Part shown: in pieces, positions 10,132 to 23,464 of the stretch
Layout of the letters: each line of letters starts with the position of its first letter
Position numbering within the stretch: the stretch's first letter is position 1
NCBI RefSeq assembly: GCF_012489685.1
Contig: NC_080042.1
Span: 8,510,852 to 8,574,851, forward strand
Reading direction: 5' to 3'
Source: Lotus japonicus
Taxonomy: Eukaryota; Streptophyta; Magnoliopsida; Fabales; Fabaceae
Length of the DNA stretch: 64,000 nt
The notes under the pieces: model-generated
What the model was told of the DNA's origin: nothing
What the model saw: only the letters and a program-made list of their open reading frames with translations
Database searches by the model: none
Position numbers and translations under genes: made by a program

Positions 10132-11400
10132 ATGTGAAGTTTAGTTAGTTGCCTTGGTTTTAATTGGAGCTTCTCAGACTTTTGGCTAATCATTTGTGCA
10201 TTGTTGGGTTATTGTGGTGAACCCACCACATGCACTTTGACTGTGATCTGAGAAGTATTTGGATGTTTTCCAACTTTAGGGCAACAATAAGTAGTATTTA
10301 TATTTTGATGTTATGTAGTATGTTGTTGTTAATTTCCAATTTCCAAGTCTCTTTATGTTGTATCCCTTGCACTTTTATGATAACTTGTGATGTACATTTT
10401 GTTAAGTTATGAGTTTCAGACTCTTTTGTTTATTTGTTAAGTTGTTTACATTAATACATGTGCACTGGCATGATATGAAATTATTGTTCATTTTATCTTC
10501 CAAATAGGTCTAACCATACCGGTAATAATTAGGGCTTGTGTTCACAGAAGTAGTTGTTTATATTTCAAAATAGTAAAGGTATTAGGAAGTTGTTAATTTG
10601 TTTCCAAGTTGTTACATTTGTTTCTCTTTATTTGTTGTAGGCTATCCACTAGATCTTAGCCTGAATATTTTATTATCATAAAATCAAGTGAATTTGAAGA
10701 CTTTTTTGTTGGAAATTACCATCACATTAAATGCTTTTGAAAACAACTTTCAATCAGGTTCTTAATATTGAAGGAAGTATTAGAGTACATATAAGATGAC
10801 AAAGAAAGGGCCCACAGTTAACCAGCAGTAAAGGATAATAGGAAAATGAACAAAGGAGACAAAAGGTCCTTAGGAGCATGCTAACGATTTTCCTTCTTTA
10901 ATGCTATCTACCTAGGAAAACCAAATGCATCCTTATCTATAATTATGATCCAGAATTATAATAACATTAGAAGTTTAAAACTTAATTGCATCAATTATTA
11001 TTTTAGTATAATTGTTTATATAAGTTACGGTAAAATTTAATTCATTAGCTTTAATTGGATCCAATTGAGAATCCTTATTTATATTTGAATGTTAGGTGTG
11101 GTAGATATATTAATCATGCACTTTTTAAAATCCTAATTATTTGTTTTTTTAGTGTTATATGATAATAATAAATGTCTTTTTTTATTGTGGAAATTGGAAA
11201 AAGAAAAGTCTTGGAATTGGAAATTCGGTTATTAATTTAAGTAAAAAATACTTATTATTCTTTATCACATCCTAAATTTCAATGACACATGAAATTAAAC
11301 TTCATTATAAGACCTGAGAACTGTTAAAATTCTGAAATCCGTTTTACACATTCAACGTTACCTCTTCTTTTTCTCTCTCGTCTTTTTGTTGGTTTCTCCT
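10132..11400. other. Intergenic, AT-rich
   Basis: This holds the 3' UTR of RPA-like gene 1 followed by AT-rich spacer. I see no credible coding frame, RNA gene or clear repeat. Confidence 0.5.
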
Positions 11401-12284
11401 ATTTAAACTCTTCTTCCTTTATTTTGTTAACTTGAATCACTTCTCTTTTACTGGTGTCTGTGCTTTTCTCCCTCAAAGTGGCTATCTGTCTTCCATCTTC
11501 AGTTCAAGAGTAAGGGTTAGGAAATTTACTGCTTTTATCAAATCTGGCCCCTCTCCCCATCATGTGTTATCTGTGATCCATAAAAGTTTCTACCTTTGTA
11601 TATATGTATGTGAATGCCTTTGTAATGCCTATTTGCATGGCCGTTTCATAAATATTTGGTTAATTTTTGTTTCGTTTGTATACTTTATTTGAAGGATGTG
11701 TTCTGGTTTTGTAGTTTTTGTTGCATGTGTGAATGGGGATGTCAGCTTTGGTATCTGGAAGTTACTTTTTTTCTTTTTAACCTTGCATGCAGATATATGT
11801 TATATTTGTTTTATCAGTAATCTGTTGAATCATCACCTTAATCTGGAATGTTTGGATCTGCTACTTCTGTAATTTACAGTATTTTGTATCCAAGTCAGTG
11901 AAAAGTAAGTGAAAAAAAACTTATGATGGATTGAAAATTCTGGATCAACATCCTACTATTTTATAATTATCTTTAATTTTTTGGGTGTTGTAGATTCATA
12001 ATGATGAAAGTTTTTCCCTTTCCAGATTTAGAGCCAAATCACAATGTTCTATGTGTTTTTGCATGTATGATTAGTTTTGATCTCTACTTTGGACAATGAA
12101 TTGTTAGCTTGTGAAATAGTAGATTCGGAGAATTAATATTTTTTGGCTTCATATGATTGTATCTGTTGTTTATAGTAGAAAAAAGGTGCTACATGACTTC
12201 CTTATGTGTTGTATAAACAAGTTCTTCCTTTGTTTTCATTATTAATCTATATTATTAAAACTGTCTTCCTGATGTGCAGTAATA

Positions 12285-13281
12285 ATGCATCCTTTTTCGC
12301 TGAGATTTCCTCATTCCAATAAGAGGATCTTTGTCAAACCACTGCGTGTGGGAATGGTAATGTTGATTTGTTACATGGTCCATCTAACATATTAGAGATA
12401 TGATTTGGTTGGAAATTAATATAGTTTGATGTAATTTTTTTGTTCATTAATTAGGTACATATTCATGTTCCAAGGCGATTTGATGATCATTTTGGGCCAG
12501 GACTTGATGATTTTGTGGAGTTACGAGATCCTGTTGGTAATACTTTCAATGTTAAGTTTGAGTACCAATTCAACAAGGCTAGATTTTCTGATGGTATTTC
12601 AGAATTGCGTGTTGTCCATCAATTGGAATCAATTGTGTGGATTCGATTTTCCTACCGTAGAGAATCTAGGTTTGACATAAAAAATTTTGATGGCCATTTG
12701 AGAGAGATTGAGTACAGGATTAAACAACAAGTTGAGGAGCCAGGAAATTCTCTGGATGGAAACCATTCATCCCTTCATAGCAGTGAAGATAAAAATATTG
12801 TTGATTTAGTGACAGAGGATGAGTGTGATAATGTGGTCAGCAAGCTTCAATTTCATAAGCTGGTTTGGTTGCCTGATATTAGTCTTGCCCACATGACTGG
12901 GAAGAGAGCTCTGGTGGGGTTTATTTGTGTTATTATTTTCATTGTGCTTGTTATAAATTTGCTATGTTCCTTACTTGATGTTGTTTATTGTAGATCATTC
13001 CAGGATGTGTTCAGCAAAGTGCTTTTCCTAAGCTTCCATCTGAAATTAAGGTGTGCCTTCCAAATGGTACATGGACGCAGTGGCAGATTGTTTGGCATCC
13101 TATTTGTAGTTCTGTGGCAGAGGACTCTGTCAAGCCTGAGATGGTGGGTGAGATAGGTGGAGACTGGTGCGATTTCCTCAGGGATGAGTTCAACAGAACT
13201 GGTTCTATTGCAGCAAACAGAATGCAAGTTTGGAGACTCCCTCAGCCAAATAGTTTCAGTGTTCATGTTTTCACATGTTAG
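12285..13281 (+). CDS. B3 DNA-binding domain protein
   Basis: Three exons join in frame: 12285-12356, 12455-12913 and 12994-13281, giving 272 aa. Residues about 10-95 look like a plant-specific B3 domain of the REM/VRN1 type: IFVKPL, then VHIHVPRRFDDHFGPGL, ELRDPVGNTF and a following W-x-R-F strand. The linker is acidic and polar. A second, weaker B3-like half lies at residues about 180-265 (LPSEIKVCLPNG, W-Q-I-V-W, GGDWCDFLRDEF, ending VHVFTC). B3 proteins bind DNA in the nucleus as transcription factors. A likely 5' UTR exon lies near 11430-11510 (T-rich promoter-proximal leader, donor about 11509), with acceptor at about 12279, just before the ATG. All splice sites are GT-AG and phases agree. 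It sits between two RPA-like genes on the same strand. The target genes are unknown. Confidence 0.8.
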
Positions 13282-15679
13282 TCCTTTATCATGTTATGTG
13301 TGTGGTTGTTTTTTGGATAGCGTTGATGAATTTTGAGAATGTAGTTGGTCTGGACTTATTGGTTTAACTCCAATGTGTTATTTTGGGTTAGTATTAGTAG
13401 TTGGTGAACAAGCTTTTCCAGTGTTACGTGGACAACTTAGTTTTCTTTAGTGTTATGGTCAGAAATTGAATTTTGTGGGAGAACTACTCAAGTTAGAGTT
13501 GTGTTCACAATTCTATTCAGTTGTATGAGTGTGTTATCCTTGTGTTGAATTTGCTGGTTTTATAAGTAGTTTATTTAGCCATGTTGATATTATTTTATTA
13601 TCTAATGCCTAACTGAAACCAACTTATTTTGAAATCTACACTTACTTTTTGATACCCAATCTGGTTGATTATTTTTAAAATTGCTTTGAAATTAGGCATG
13701 AATTAGTGGAAAGTTAAATAATATTTCAACAATTGATTTGATTAGGTATTTGGTCACAATTTAGATTGTGTATGTTAGTGCACGTATGAATGCTTATCTA
13801 GATTGGGAATATATTATTTTTGTTTCATAAGATTAAGGAAATTATTTTAAGAATATAATATTCTTTTATATTTGATTTGTTTTTGTTACAAGAGTATATA
13901 TTTAAATCTAATCTTAAGACAAAAGATTATAGTGATTAATCTAAACAATTATGTAATATGCTTGTTTATAACAATGTTTATAAAGGTTTGGGTTTGAATT
14001 TTAAGAATCGAAATAACCCTCGGTTGGAGAGTCAGTTTCACCCTTATGTGTATCTGCTTGGTCCAAACAGGGTTGCCTCTGAAATAGGATAATTGGTGTG
14101 CCCCTAAACAAAAAATCTAAGTTGAATTTAAGTTGAATGGATTCTTGTGTTATTTCATATAAAATATAATTTTTTTATATGAAATCATTTTAATGAGTGG
14201 TTTTGATTCTTATCGTTTGAATTATAGGTATATATATATCTTTTGATCACTTTTAATTTGAAATAAAAATCCATTTGTATATTTTATTTTATTGTGTATT
14301 CCTCATTATAAATGGGGGTTGGAGTTATTTTGGAACTTATTTATGTAAATAAGAAGTGTGTGTTATTAATCTTGAATTTAATGTTGACAAAAAACAATAT
14401 TATAGGTCAATGTTATTTTTGTTAAAAAATTAATAAATAAAATTATAACTAATAGCAACTTATCTTTACGTTAAAAAAAAAAACTTATCTTTATTTTGAT
14501 TGGAAGAAGTGTTATTTGGGTCAAACTTTCTCTTAGGGTGTTTAGACCACCCTTTTTAAACATTAATATAAATTGATAGTTATTAAATAGTTTTTGAATT
14601 TTTTTTTCTTATAAAAGTAGCTGAGGAGGTAGTATACAAAAAGGTGGAGTATACATTTAACCTACTTTACTATTTCATTTCATCCAAAATCACATTTTCC
14701 CCACACTCAATATATTGAAGTTGTCACACCATATTGTAGGAGATTTCATTGTGTGACATGTGTTTGATTTATTTTTTATTAGAATCCTATCTAATTGACA
14801 TGTTGGTACTTACGTGTTATTGTATCATGATAGTGATTTCAATATTTGCATATTTATAGTAGTTTCATATTTATATTACTTAAGTTTTTATGGCTGATTT
14901 TTTTTTTAAAAATATCCATTACCCTTAAATATATTTAGTTATTTGTCTTATTACCAAATAAAAAATTCTATATTTTGATACTGTTTTTCTAATCCTATAG
15001 GCCAACCTGTGTAGAGTATTTGTTAAAAAGTGAGATATTTACTTAAATATAAAATATTATTGTTATTTTTTTGAAAAGTTGTTCCAATATTTATTTCCAT
15101 TAACAACTATATATATCAAGTCATCGTCAAAATCAAAAGGTATATCAATCTAACTTTGAGTTGGTTTTTTTATCTGTGTACTAACAAAATTGATTTGAAT
15201 TTGTTGATATTTAATATATATATATATATATATATTTGCTGTGTAGAAGTACAAATACTCAATACATGAGTTTGGACCTCTCAAATCACAATTTCAATTG
15301 ATGATTTTTTCCATGCGTAAGTTCAAACAAAAACCCTCATTACGGTGTACTATCCGCAGGTGTTTGGTTCGTTTGTTCACTTCAAGTTATGGTGCCTTTG
15401 GTTAATTTAAATCCAATCTATTTCTCAAATTACAACCTACCTTCTACTGTTTTAAGTGAGATGTAGAGTGAAGTCATCATGCTCCATTCTTGAGGTATTT
15501 ATATATCCATCCTGTGACATGAATCCTTTCCCTTATTTCCTGTTATGTCACACCACAATTGATTGTCGTCCTTTTCATATCAAGCATGTTCTCTGTTATG
15601 GTTTGATTCACAAGCAAGTCCTTATGAAGCTTTGTTATTTTAATTGATATTTCTAAAAGCTTACCAGAGTTTTTTTGTC
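13282..15679. other. Intergenic, AT-rich with a TA microsatellite
   Basis: A 3' UTR followed by strongly AT-rich DNA. A (TA)n tract lies at about 15212-15236. No credible gene was seen on either strand. Several short poly(A)/poly(T) runs are present. The last 200 bp or so should hold promoter elements of the next gene. Confidence 0.5.
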
Positions 15680-15687
15680 TATATAAA
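15680..15687 (+). promoter_or_regulatory. TATA box of RPA-like gene 2
   Basis: TATATAAA stands 115 bp before the ATG at 15795, consistent with a short 5' UTR that starts around 15710. Confidence 0.55.
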
Positions 15688-15794
15688 CAACCATAGAAAG
15701 AGTTGTTAAGTATACCACAAGAGAAGTGAACTTGCATTTCTTTCTTCCTCTTCTTATTGCTCGATATCTTTTATCTGAATTCAGTTCCTGAGCT

Positions 15795-18481
15795 ATGGAT
15801 CCTGTTGTGACGCCCTTCCACACGTTAAGCCAACTTTCATTGTGGCCACATATCTGGACAATTAAAGTTCGTGTAATTGGTTTTTGGAAGACTCCTGAAG
15901 ATATGATGGAATCAAGTCATTCATCCTTGAACATGGTTTTGATAGACCGTGAGGTATAGTTATCTGAACACAAAATCTCCCTTTCTTATATTTTTCCTTC
16001 ATTCTGCTAATTAGTTATTGTTATATTATGTTGATAGGAGGTTATTTTTGTTTTGATTTTTATATGTAGGCTGTCAAGATTGAAGCATATGTATGCAAGG
16101 AAGACCCAATGACTAAGAACATAGTTCCTGGTTGTGTCTATAAGTTTTCAATTTTCCAGGTTACTTGCAACCATGGTGATAATCGTGTAACAAACCATCG
16201 TTACAAGCTGCTCTTGCACTCTCGCACTTTGATTTTCCCCTCTGTGGAACCAAGTATCCCTTTTGATGGATATGATTTTCTTGACATTGGGCATATTCGA
16301 AGGAACTTTGACACATTTACCTACCTGATAGGTTATAACTTATCACAATCAATGTTATTTCTAATTTCAGCAGTGGATGGTTTGTTTTATTTGCATAAAA
16401 GTAAACTATAATTAATTTCTAATGCTATTTCCTGACTATCTACATTACCTAAATTTTTATTTTTTTCTTATTTTGGTATCTTTAATGATATAGTATATTT
16501 GTCTTTGTTGTGAACTAGATATTGCTGGGCTGGTTTCTTCCGCATCTAAGGAGAAGCTGCTTATAAAGAATAATACCATGCATAAAATGATTACTGTGGA
16601 ACTTGTTGACACAGGGTTGTTCATTCCCCTTTGTTGTGCTTTTAAATTTGTCTTTTGGGCCTAATCCTAGGTGTTATTTGTAATTTCAATGGTTCAAATT
16701 CATTTACAGGGGGAGGATGCGTTGTTTATTTGTCGGAGACATTGTTTCGATGTTTGTTCAGTACCTGTGCTCTAATTGGACTTCAAAATTTGTTGTTGGG
16801 CTGCAATTTGCTGCACTTAAATATGTTGAAGGTATTATGTTATTTTCCTATTAATTCATGAGTTCCATCATTTGCATCATCATTTGGACCTGTTATTTAT
16901 AATTTGTATTAACTTTTGTTGTAGGGAAACTTATGGTTAAAAGTATTCCTAATGTCACCAAGCTTCACCTGAATCCTATTGTAGAAGAGCAGTCAGCTTT
17001 TGCTGAGAGGTAAAACATTTTGAATAAATATGTGTATTCTTATTCCAAGTTGATATCATAGCCTAATGATTCCTTCATTCATTTTATTGAATTTTGACAT
17101 TTGATTTTATGTTTTGGTAGATTTAGGGGCTTTGAAATTGAAGAGCCGGTTGCATATATTGGGTATCGTGATATTCGTTTGAACTTGCAAGATGATTTTA
17201 TTAACTTGCATCCAGCTAAAACATTAGCCCAGCTTATTCACACAAAGGAGGTTGCTGAAATTTAGTTTGGATGAGTGTTTTAGTTGAATTGAATATAGTG
17301 TGTGGTTTTCATTTTATCAGGTGCTGATTTTAGGACTTCTCTTTTATTGTATTCTACAGAGGGGTGTGTTCATTGTTCGGGCTCGCATTGTGTCTGTCAT
17401 TAAAGGTGCTGGCTGGGCATACCCTTCTTGCCGCTGCTATACTGAACTGAAATCTGTCAACGATGGTTATAGTTGTAGTCGTTGTTTTAGGAACATGGTG
17501 AAAATGATTCATAGGCAAGTTCATTGTTTTAATGTTTGTTTGATTTTACGTGAAAAAAAAACAATCGGTATTTTGTTACTTCTATGGCAATTGATAGTGC
17601 TATCTTACTTGTATAGGTATCGTGTTAAGGTTGAGGTTTATGATGGGCTTGAAAGTGCTGTGTTTGTTTTGGGTGATCCAGAAGCTATGCAGATCATTGA
17701 AAGAGCTTGTGAAGAATTTGTATATGTATCTCAGGTTAGCTATCATTGTGTATAGTGCTATAGTGTATAATGTATGTCATAGTTAAGCCCTTTCACCATG
17801 TTGCTTGTGTAATTCAATTTTATTTGGTGAATGATCTAACTTATTATTTTGCTTGAATTAAGCAACCTTTGGCAGCCAACTTTCCACGTGAGATTGAAGA
17901 CAAATTGGTTGGTGCAGAAGTTTTATTCAAGATTCGTAATGATACTGGAAGCCTCTATAATGGTCACTGCTGTTATGATGTTCTTCGAATTTGTTCTGAT
18001 ACTGAAACAATGGACTTGTTTACTCCTAACTGCTCAAGTATTACACCATTGAAGGTACAAGTTACATCTTATATTCATAATCAGTTATCTGCACAACTGA
18101 ATTATGTTGTCATTAGTGAAAATATAGCTATAACTATGTGTTTTTATCTGATCAACTTGTAATTTAAATTGTTTATTTCAGTCTAAGTTTGTTCCTCCTT
18201 TCACTTATCTGGAGGAAGACAGTGTGGAAGCTGCTGCTGGTGCAGAAAATGTTGTTAGCTTTGATGAAGATGAGCTGATGAGTGATATGCAGTACCATGG
18301 AACTCAGTTTGAAGGTTATCCTTCCGAGGAATCAACTGCTCGCAGCGTCACTCCAATGACTGGTGTCCTGCCTTTAAGGAGGAAATTATTTCATGGATCT
18401 GAATTTGGTGATGGCAAGGAACCTGATGGCATTCAAGTTAAAGAAGGAGTGCATGAGGAATTTCTTGCTACTGTGGAATGA
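15795..18481 (+). CDS. RPA70-like DNA-binding protein gene 2, intact
   Basis: Ten exons join without any frame break into 539 aa: 15795-15953, 16070-16331, 16519-16615, 16710-16831, 16925-17009, 17121-17250, 17360-17514, 17617-17734, 17863-18054, 18182-18481. The protein follows the plant RPA1/DUF223 family: an N-terminal OB region (WTIKVRVIGFW, then the D-x-AGLV strand in exon 3), a second OB region (GRMRCLFVGD to the end of exon 6), a Cys4 zinc ribbon in exon 7 (PSCRCYTE...YSCSRC), and the DBD-C-like FKIRND segment in exon 9. The tail is acidic. Expected role: single-strand DNA binding in replication, repair or recombination; many family members in plants are lineage-specific and untested. 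Intron 7 starts with GC (CATAG|GCAAGT), a good GC-AG donor. Length is shorter than canonical RPA70 (about 600-650 aa) because the N-terminal protein-interaction domain is missing. Confidence 0.85.
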
Positions 18482-19431
18482 TAATAATTAGTATTCAATT
18501 ATATAGATTGGTCTTATTTGCTAACTGTTTCTATCTCTACAAGTGAAGGTTGTCATTTTGTTTTGTTGGAAGTGTTTATTTTATGTTCATCATAGTTAAA
18601 ACAATGTCTGTCCATTGTCTTTTGTTGCCAAGCCTTTTGTGGATTTTATTCAGAAGCCAATCTATGTAGTTATTGTTTACCAGTTGAACTCTCTTCTGTA
18701 ATGATCTTTAATCGTTATTATATTATGTTTGGTTAATTAGTTTGTGTTTTTACTCTACTCCAACGGTTTGTGTAATTGGTTTTTGTGCTGGTATGCAAAA
18801 TTGTATTATAAGCTTACTAAGGGTACCTCAATCTGTGGTATGTACAAGGAATATTTCACTAGGTTTTTGTGGTTCATCTTATTCTCCACAGAATCTGAAG
18901 GGAACAGGATAGTATGATGGAGATTTAGTTTTCTTTTTTACGATGCTGGAGTCTAATTAGGCAGCCTCCCTGTTGTAATTTTTCAGTTTGTTTTAATTGT
19001 TTCCCTGTGTTGGGTTTTAACCCTTATTAATATATGCTTTTTGGTTTCCAAAAAAAAAAACTGTTGATAGACACACAAATAAGCATTTGTTCTATTACTA
19101 AATCTGAAATGATTTTTTGAAATGTGTCTTATTCTTCTTAGTTGATTGGATTTATTTGTCACACTCATTTATTGAAACTGATTTAGGATTCGTCAGTCTT
19201 TGAAGTAGAGAGAGTAAAATATTATCAAGTAAATAGGTATGAGGAAAAAAATACTTATAGTACATATTGTAGGTGATATCATATTTAAAAATTCCTATGT
19301 TTGAGGACTTGGACAAAGAAAGAAGGTGAGAAATTGAGGTTAATATAAGGGATACTGAAATAATATTGATTGAAGCATTAGTTACTTAAGTCATACTCTT
19401 ATATTGAAGGTTAGTTTTTATTTTAATATAA
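18482..19431. other. 3' flank of RPA-like gene 2 and spacer
   Basis: The 3' UTR probably extends a few hundred bases. The spacer is AT-rich with a poly(A) run at 19050-19059. No gene was seen. Its last base (A, 19431) borders the Helitron that starts at 19432. Confidence 0.45.
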
Positions 19432-19441
19432 CTAGTAAGTT

Positions 19442-19480
19442 ACCCGTGCAGATGCACGGGTCGCGGTCGGTCGACCGCGA
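19442..19480 (-). other. Double palindrome at the Helitron 3' end
   Basis: The terminal hairpin (19442-19461) is directly joined to a second perfect palindrome, tcgcggtcg-gt-cgaccgcga (19461-19480), with a 9-bp stem and 2-nt loop. Both are GC-rich islands in otherwise AT-rich DNA. The first hairpin is the usual Helitron terminator of rolling-circle transfer; the second is an extra structure with no assigned role. Confidence 0.75.
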
Positions 19481-19489
19481 TCAATTTTT

Positions 19490-21190
19490 CTCAACAATTT
19501 TTATTTAAAAAATCTATTTATAATTAAACATTCATTATAATCGTTTTAAAAAATTGTAATTTTTGTTAGTATAGAAATTTTCCCCGTTGGTTAATGAATT
19601 ATTTTTTAAAAAAATTAAAAAATATTTAATCTAAATAAGTTTTAGTTAACCAAAAAAATTAAAATTAAGATGAAAATGTTTATTTAAAAATTGAAAAAAT
19701 AATTTATACAAAAATTTAATATAAATTAACTTTGTATAAAGGAAGATAAAGTTTTTTTTGGAACAATATAAATGAAGATAACGTAACCTCTATATAATAT
19801 AGTAAAGGTTTGATTAAGTTTATGAGAAATCTATGACTGAATAATATTTTTTTGAGTTTCTTTTCATAACAAAACTCTATATAATAAATTAAAATTATTA
19901 TGCAAGAATTATAATGAATTTATTTAGTTAAAGATCGAGAAACTAATTTTGTAAAAAAATATTTAATATAACTCGGTACAAATGAAGACATAACTAATCT
20001 CAATATATTATGAACTTCATTATGTGATAATTTTAAAAAAAGAATTATTTTTGTAAGCATAGACATTTCCTAGTCGAAGATATAACTAATCTCTAAATAA
20101 ATAAAACCTTTTAATGTAAGAATTTTAAAAATTATTATTTTAGATAGAATAGATATTTTCCCCGTAGATTATGAAATTATTTATTTAAACTATGAAAATA
20201 AAATATATTTAAATCATTTATTAGTTTAGAAAAATAATTTAAATTATATTGAAATTATGTATTTGAACATAAAATAACTTATAATAAATTTTTTTATATA
20301 TAATAATAAATTTGATGCAAACTTTGTGTAAATGAATATATTATTAATATCTGTATAATGAAAAAAATTAACTATGTAAGAATAAGTAAAAAAATTATTA
20401 TTTCAATTAGCATAAATATTTCCCCGTTGATTTATAAATTAACTCTGTATAAAGATGATATAACTAATCCCCATATAATATAAAAATTCATTATAAAAAC
20501 TTTTTAAAAAAATTATTACTATAGATATTTTTTTAGTTGGCATAGATATTTTTCCGATGATTAATGAAATTATTTATTCAAACATCTAAATTATTTTACA
20601 CTTAAATTTAAAGTAAATTAACTGTATAAATGAAGATATAACTAATCTCTATAAAATAAAAATTCATTATGTAAGATTATTTAAAAAAATATTATTTTAG
20701 TTAGCTTATATATATTTCCCCATTAACCAATTAAATTATTTATTTAAGCATTAGAAAATTATCTTACTTAAATAATTTATTAGTTTAGCAAATTAATTTT
20801 AGTTATTTTACTTACTTATAATAAAATGTAATGTAAATTACCTTTGTATAAATGAAGATATAAATAATCTTTATATATTATATAAATTTATTATGTAAGA
20901 CCTTTTTAAAAAAGTATAATTTTACTTGACATAGATATTTTCCCCATTGATTAATGAAATTATTTATTTATTTATAAACATTGAAAAATGTATTTTGTAA
21001 AAAAGTTAATGTAAATTAACTCCATATAAATGGAAATAAAACTAATCTCTATATGACATAAAAGTTCATTCTGTAATAATTATAAAAAAGTAATTATAAA
21101 AAAGAAATTATTTTAGTTAGTACAAATATTTTCATCGTTGATTAATTATATTATTTATTTAAACAGTGAAAAAAAATTATTTAGCCAATA
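19490..21190. repeat. Degenerate tandem repeat of about 150-250 bp units
   Basis: A phrase close to tttccccgttgattaatgaa recurs near 19578, 20158, 20411, 20549, 20715, 20940 and 21131. Each is accompanied by gtataaatgaagatataact and attcattatgtaaga phrases in the same order. Units are strongly diverged and extremely AT-rich. Internal minisatellites of this sort are common in plant Helitrons. No coding potential. Confidence 0.65.
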
Positions 21191-21911
21191 ACTTTTTGAT
21201 AGGAGATACTATATTTATCACGTAAGTTGAACAAATATTTTTTAATTAACAAAATACCATGACTATTTGGAATTCTAGTAGGGAAATGTATATTTAAATT
21301 TTTAATCAAAAAATGGTATAAGAATCACATTATTTGACGATATTGACAAAACTATGTTGGTATATTCTTAAATTTAAGTCATCTTTCGAGTCAATTATTT
21401 CTAAAGATGTTAGGGTAGGAGAATGGCAAAAAATGAATTTGTAAGATTAATATAAATTATAGCGGCAACTAAAAACAAAAATAAGATTTCCAATTAAAGG
21501 TATACTGATGACCAAATAGAAAGCATATCCTTCTAAGAGAGCCATATTTTTCCACAGATAAGTGTTGTACTTGAAGATACCATCCGCTCCTAACAGCACA
21601 TTATCTTCTTTATCATGCCTAACCATCTTCTTCTACATGCTCTCAGTCTTCCCTGGCACAACACAATCAAACATTATAGTGAAACCAAAATCATCTCCAG
21701 AAATAGATCAACAATGTGATAGTTATGTGTTTAACTATGTAATCCTGATAATGGAGTAATATCAATAACTAATTTTTTTAGGGGTCCTTATGTTAAGGTC
21801 AGAGCACAGTTATAAATTTTACTCCTATAATTCACTCTTTAGCTAGAGTTAGATTGGACAGGCCAAGAAGAGGCAGTAAGCTCTTTTTTATTTTCCTCTT
21901 CTTAAAGAAAT

Positions 21912-22085
21912 AAATGAGTATCAACAAAAGAAAAATAGTTAAGAGATGAAAGCAAAATGAAATGAATACAAAGTATGCATAATCCAAAATTTATCAATGG
22001 CTCAAAAAAATGAGTATCAACAAAAGAAAAATAATTAAGAGATGAAAGCAAAATGAAATGAATACAAAGTATGCATAATCCAAAT
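21912..22085. repeat. 96-bp tandem duplication
   Basis: The segment beginning aaatgagtatcaacaaaag at 21912 is repeated at 22008 with very few changes (period 96 bp). The match ends at about 22085. It lies inside the minus-strand Helitron and makes the repeated short minus-strand frame seen at 21902-22120, which is not a gene. Confidence 0.8.
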
Positions 22086-23464
22086 GAATTGATTAAATCA
22101 TAACCAAAATACATAATCAAAATTTATCAATGGCTGCCCAAGACGTGTTCGCCACAATATGCCAAGACGTGTTCCCATAAACATCACATTTGTAACTTTG
22201 CATTTGAAGATCTCCTCAATGACTAAGACATATTCCTAGAAGATACATTTTATCCATTAAGTGGTGAACAAAGCCAAGCTTATTTTAAAACATTTGCAAT
22301 CCCTCAACCAAGAATGAAGTATGCGCATCATATGTAATAGCAAGCATTGAAACAAAACAGGACATGAGTTAACTTACTAACATATTGTGCTCTGGAACTC
22401 GCTTGTCGAAAAGGGCATCAGGTTCGTTAAGACTATTTTCAAAACTTGCTACTAATTTCAGTTGCTCCATAGCCTCTAGTAAAGCATGATAAAAAAAAAG
22501 AATAAAAAATCTAAACAATAGTGGAACTTATAAGAGAAATAATGAAGAAAACCGGAAGTAATTAAAATATACAAAAGAAAAAATAAATGAAAGCCCAAAA
22601 TTAAGTCAAAATGGAATCAAAATCCATTCAATCTAACAAAAAATGAGTATATTTGGGTTGGTCCTACAACAGAAAATATAGCCATGATCACAACTCAAGA
22701 TTATATTGGTGCCCAGATGAACCATAAAAAAGGCATATACTCATCAACTCCAGATTTGACAGATTAGTTATTCTGACTCCTGATTTCCATGTTTCTTATG
22801 ACTCATCAACTCCAGCGATCGAGTTAGCTTTACGTGCCATACCTAACAGAGAAAAGGTTAACATGTATGTTATGATTGGAGCACATAAAAGACAGGAAGG
22901 CAAAAACATACTCATTTCGTTGGCTTCGAAATATCAATCCATGTAAGAAAACAAAAGCAATATAGAGAGACAATAGAATATAAATAGAAAAAAAAGATAA
23001 AATCTTGACAAGAACACAGATCTGACCGGTCAAATAGAACGCAAAAAATATCAAAGATTTATATTCAAAGAAGTTGTAGCAAACTGTTTCAGATACAAAA
23101 TAGTGAGAGCAAGAGTAAAGCATGAGAGCAGGAGTAAGGCATTATAGAAAACAAATAAGCTCAAAGTTGAAGGATTCAAAATCTCAAATAAAAAAGAATT
23201 AGTCAGGCGGTAGAATGAAAAAGAATGAGGAACAACAAAGAAAAAAGAACCAAAAAGGAATAGCAGATAATTAAAAATTCAAGAGTGAAGAGGGAGAAAA
23301 AGCAGTGTTAAGTTGAAAATTGAGAAGATAAAATAATAAAACTAAAATAGAAAGAATTGATAACAGAATCAATAACAAAATCTCTAAAAGTAGCTCTTAA
23401 ACAAATTCAAATCTGAAAAACAAAACAAATTGATAAAAAAAAACGTGCAATCAAAATCTAAACC

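Noticed and set aside
21902..22120. Minus-strand frame with an internal repeat of about 30 residues
   Set aside because: The repeat is the 96-bp non-coding duplication; composition is that of AT-rich DNA.
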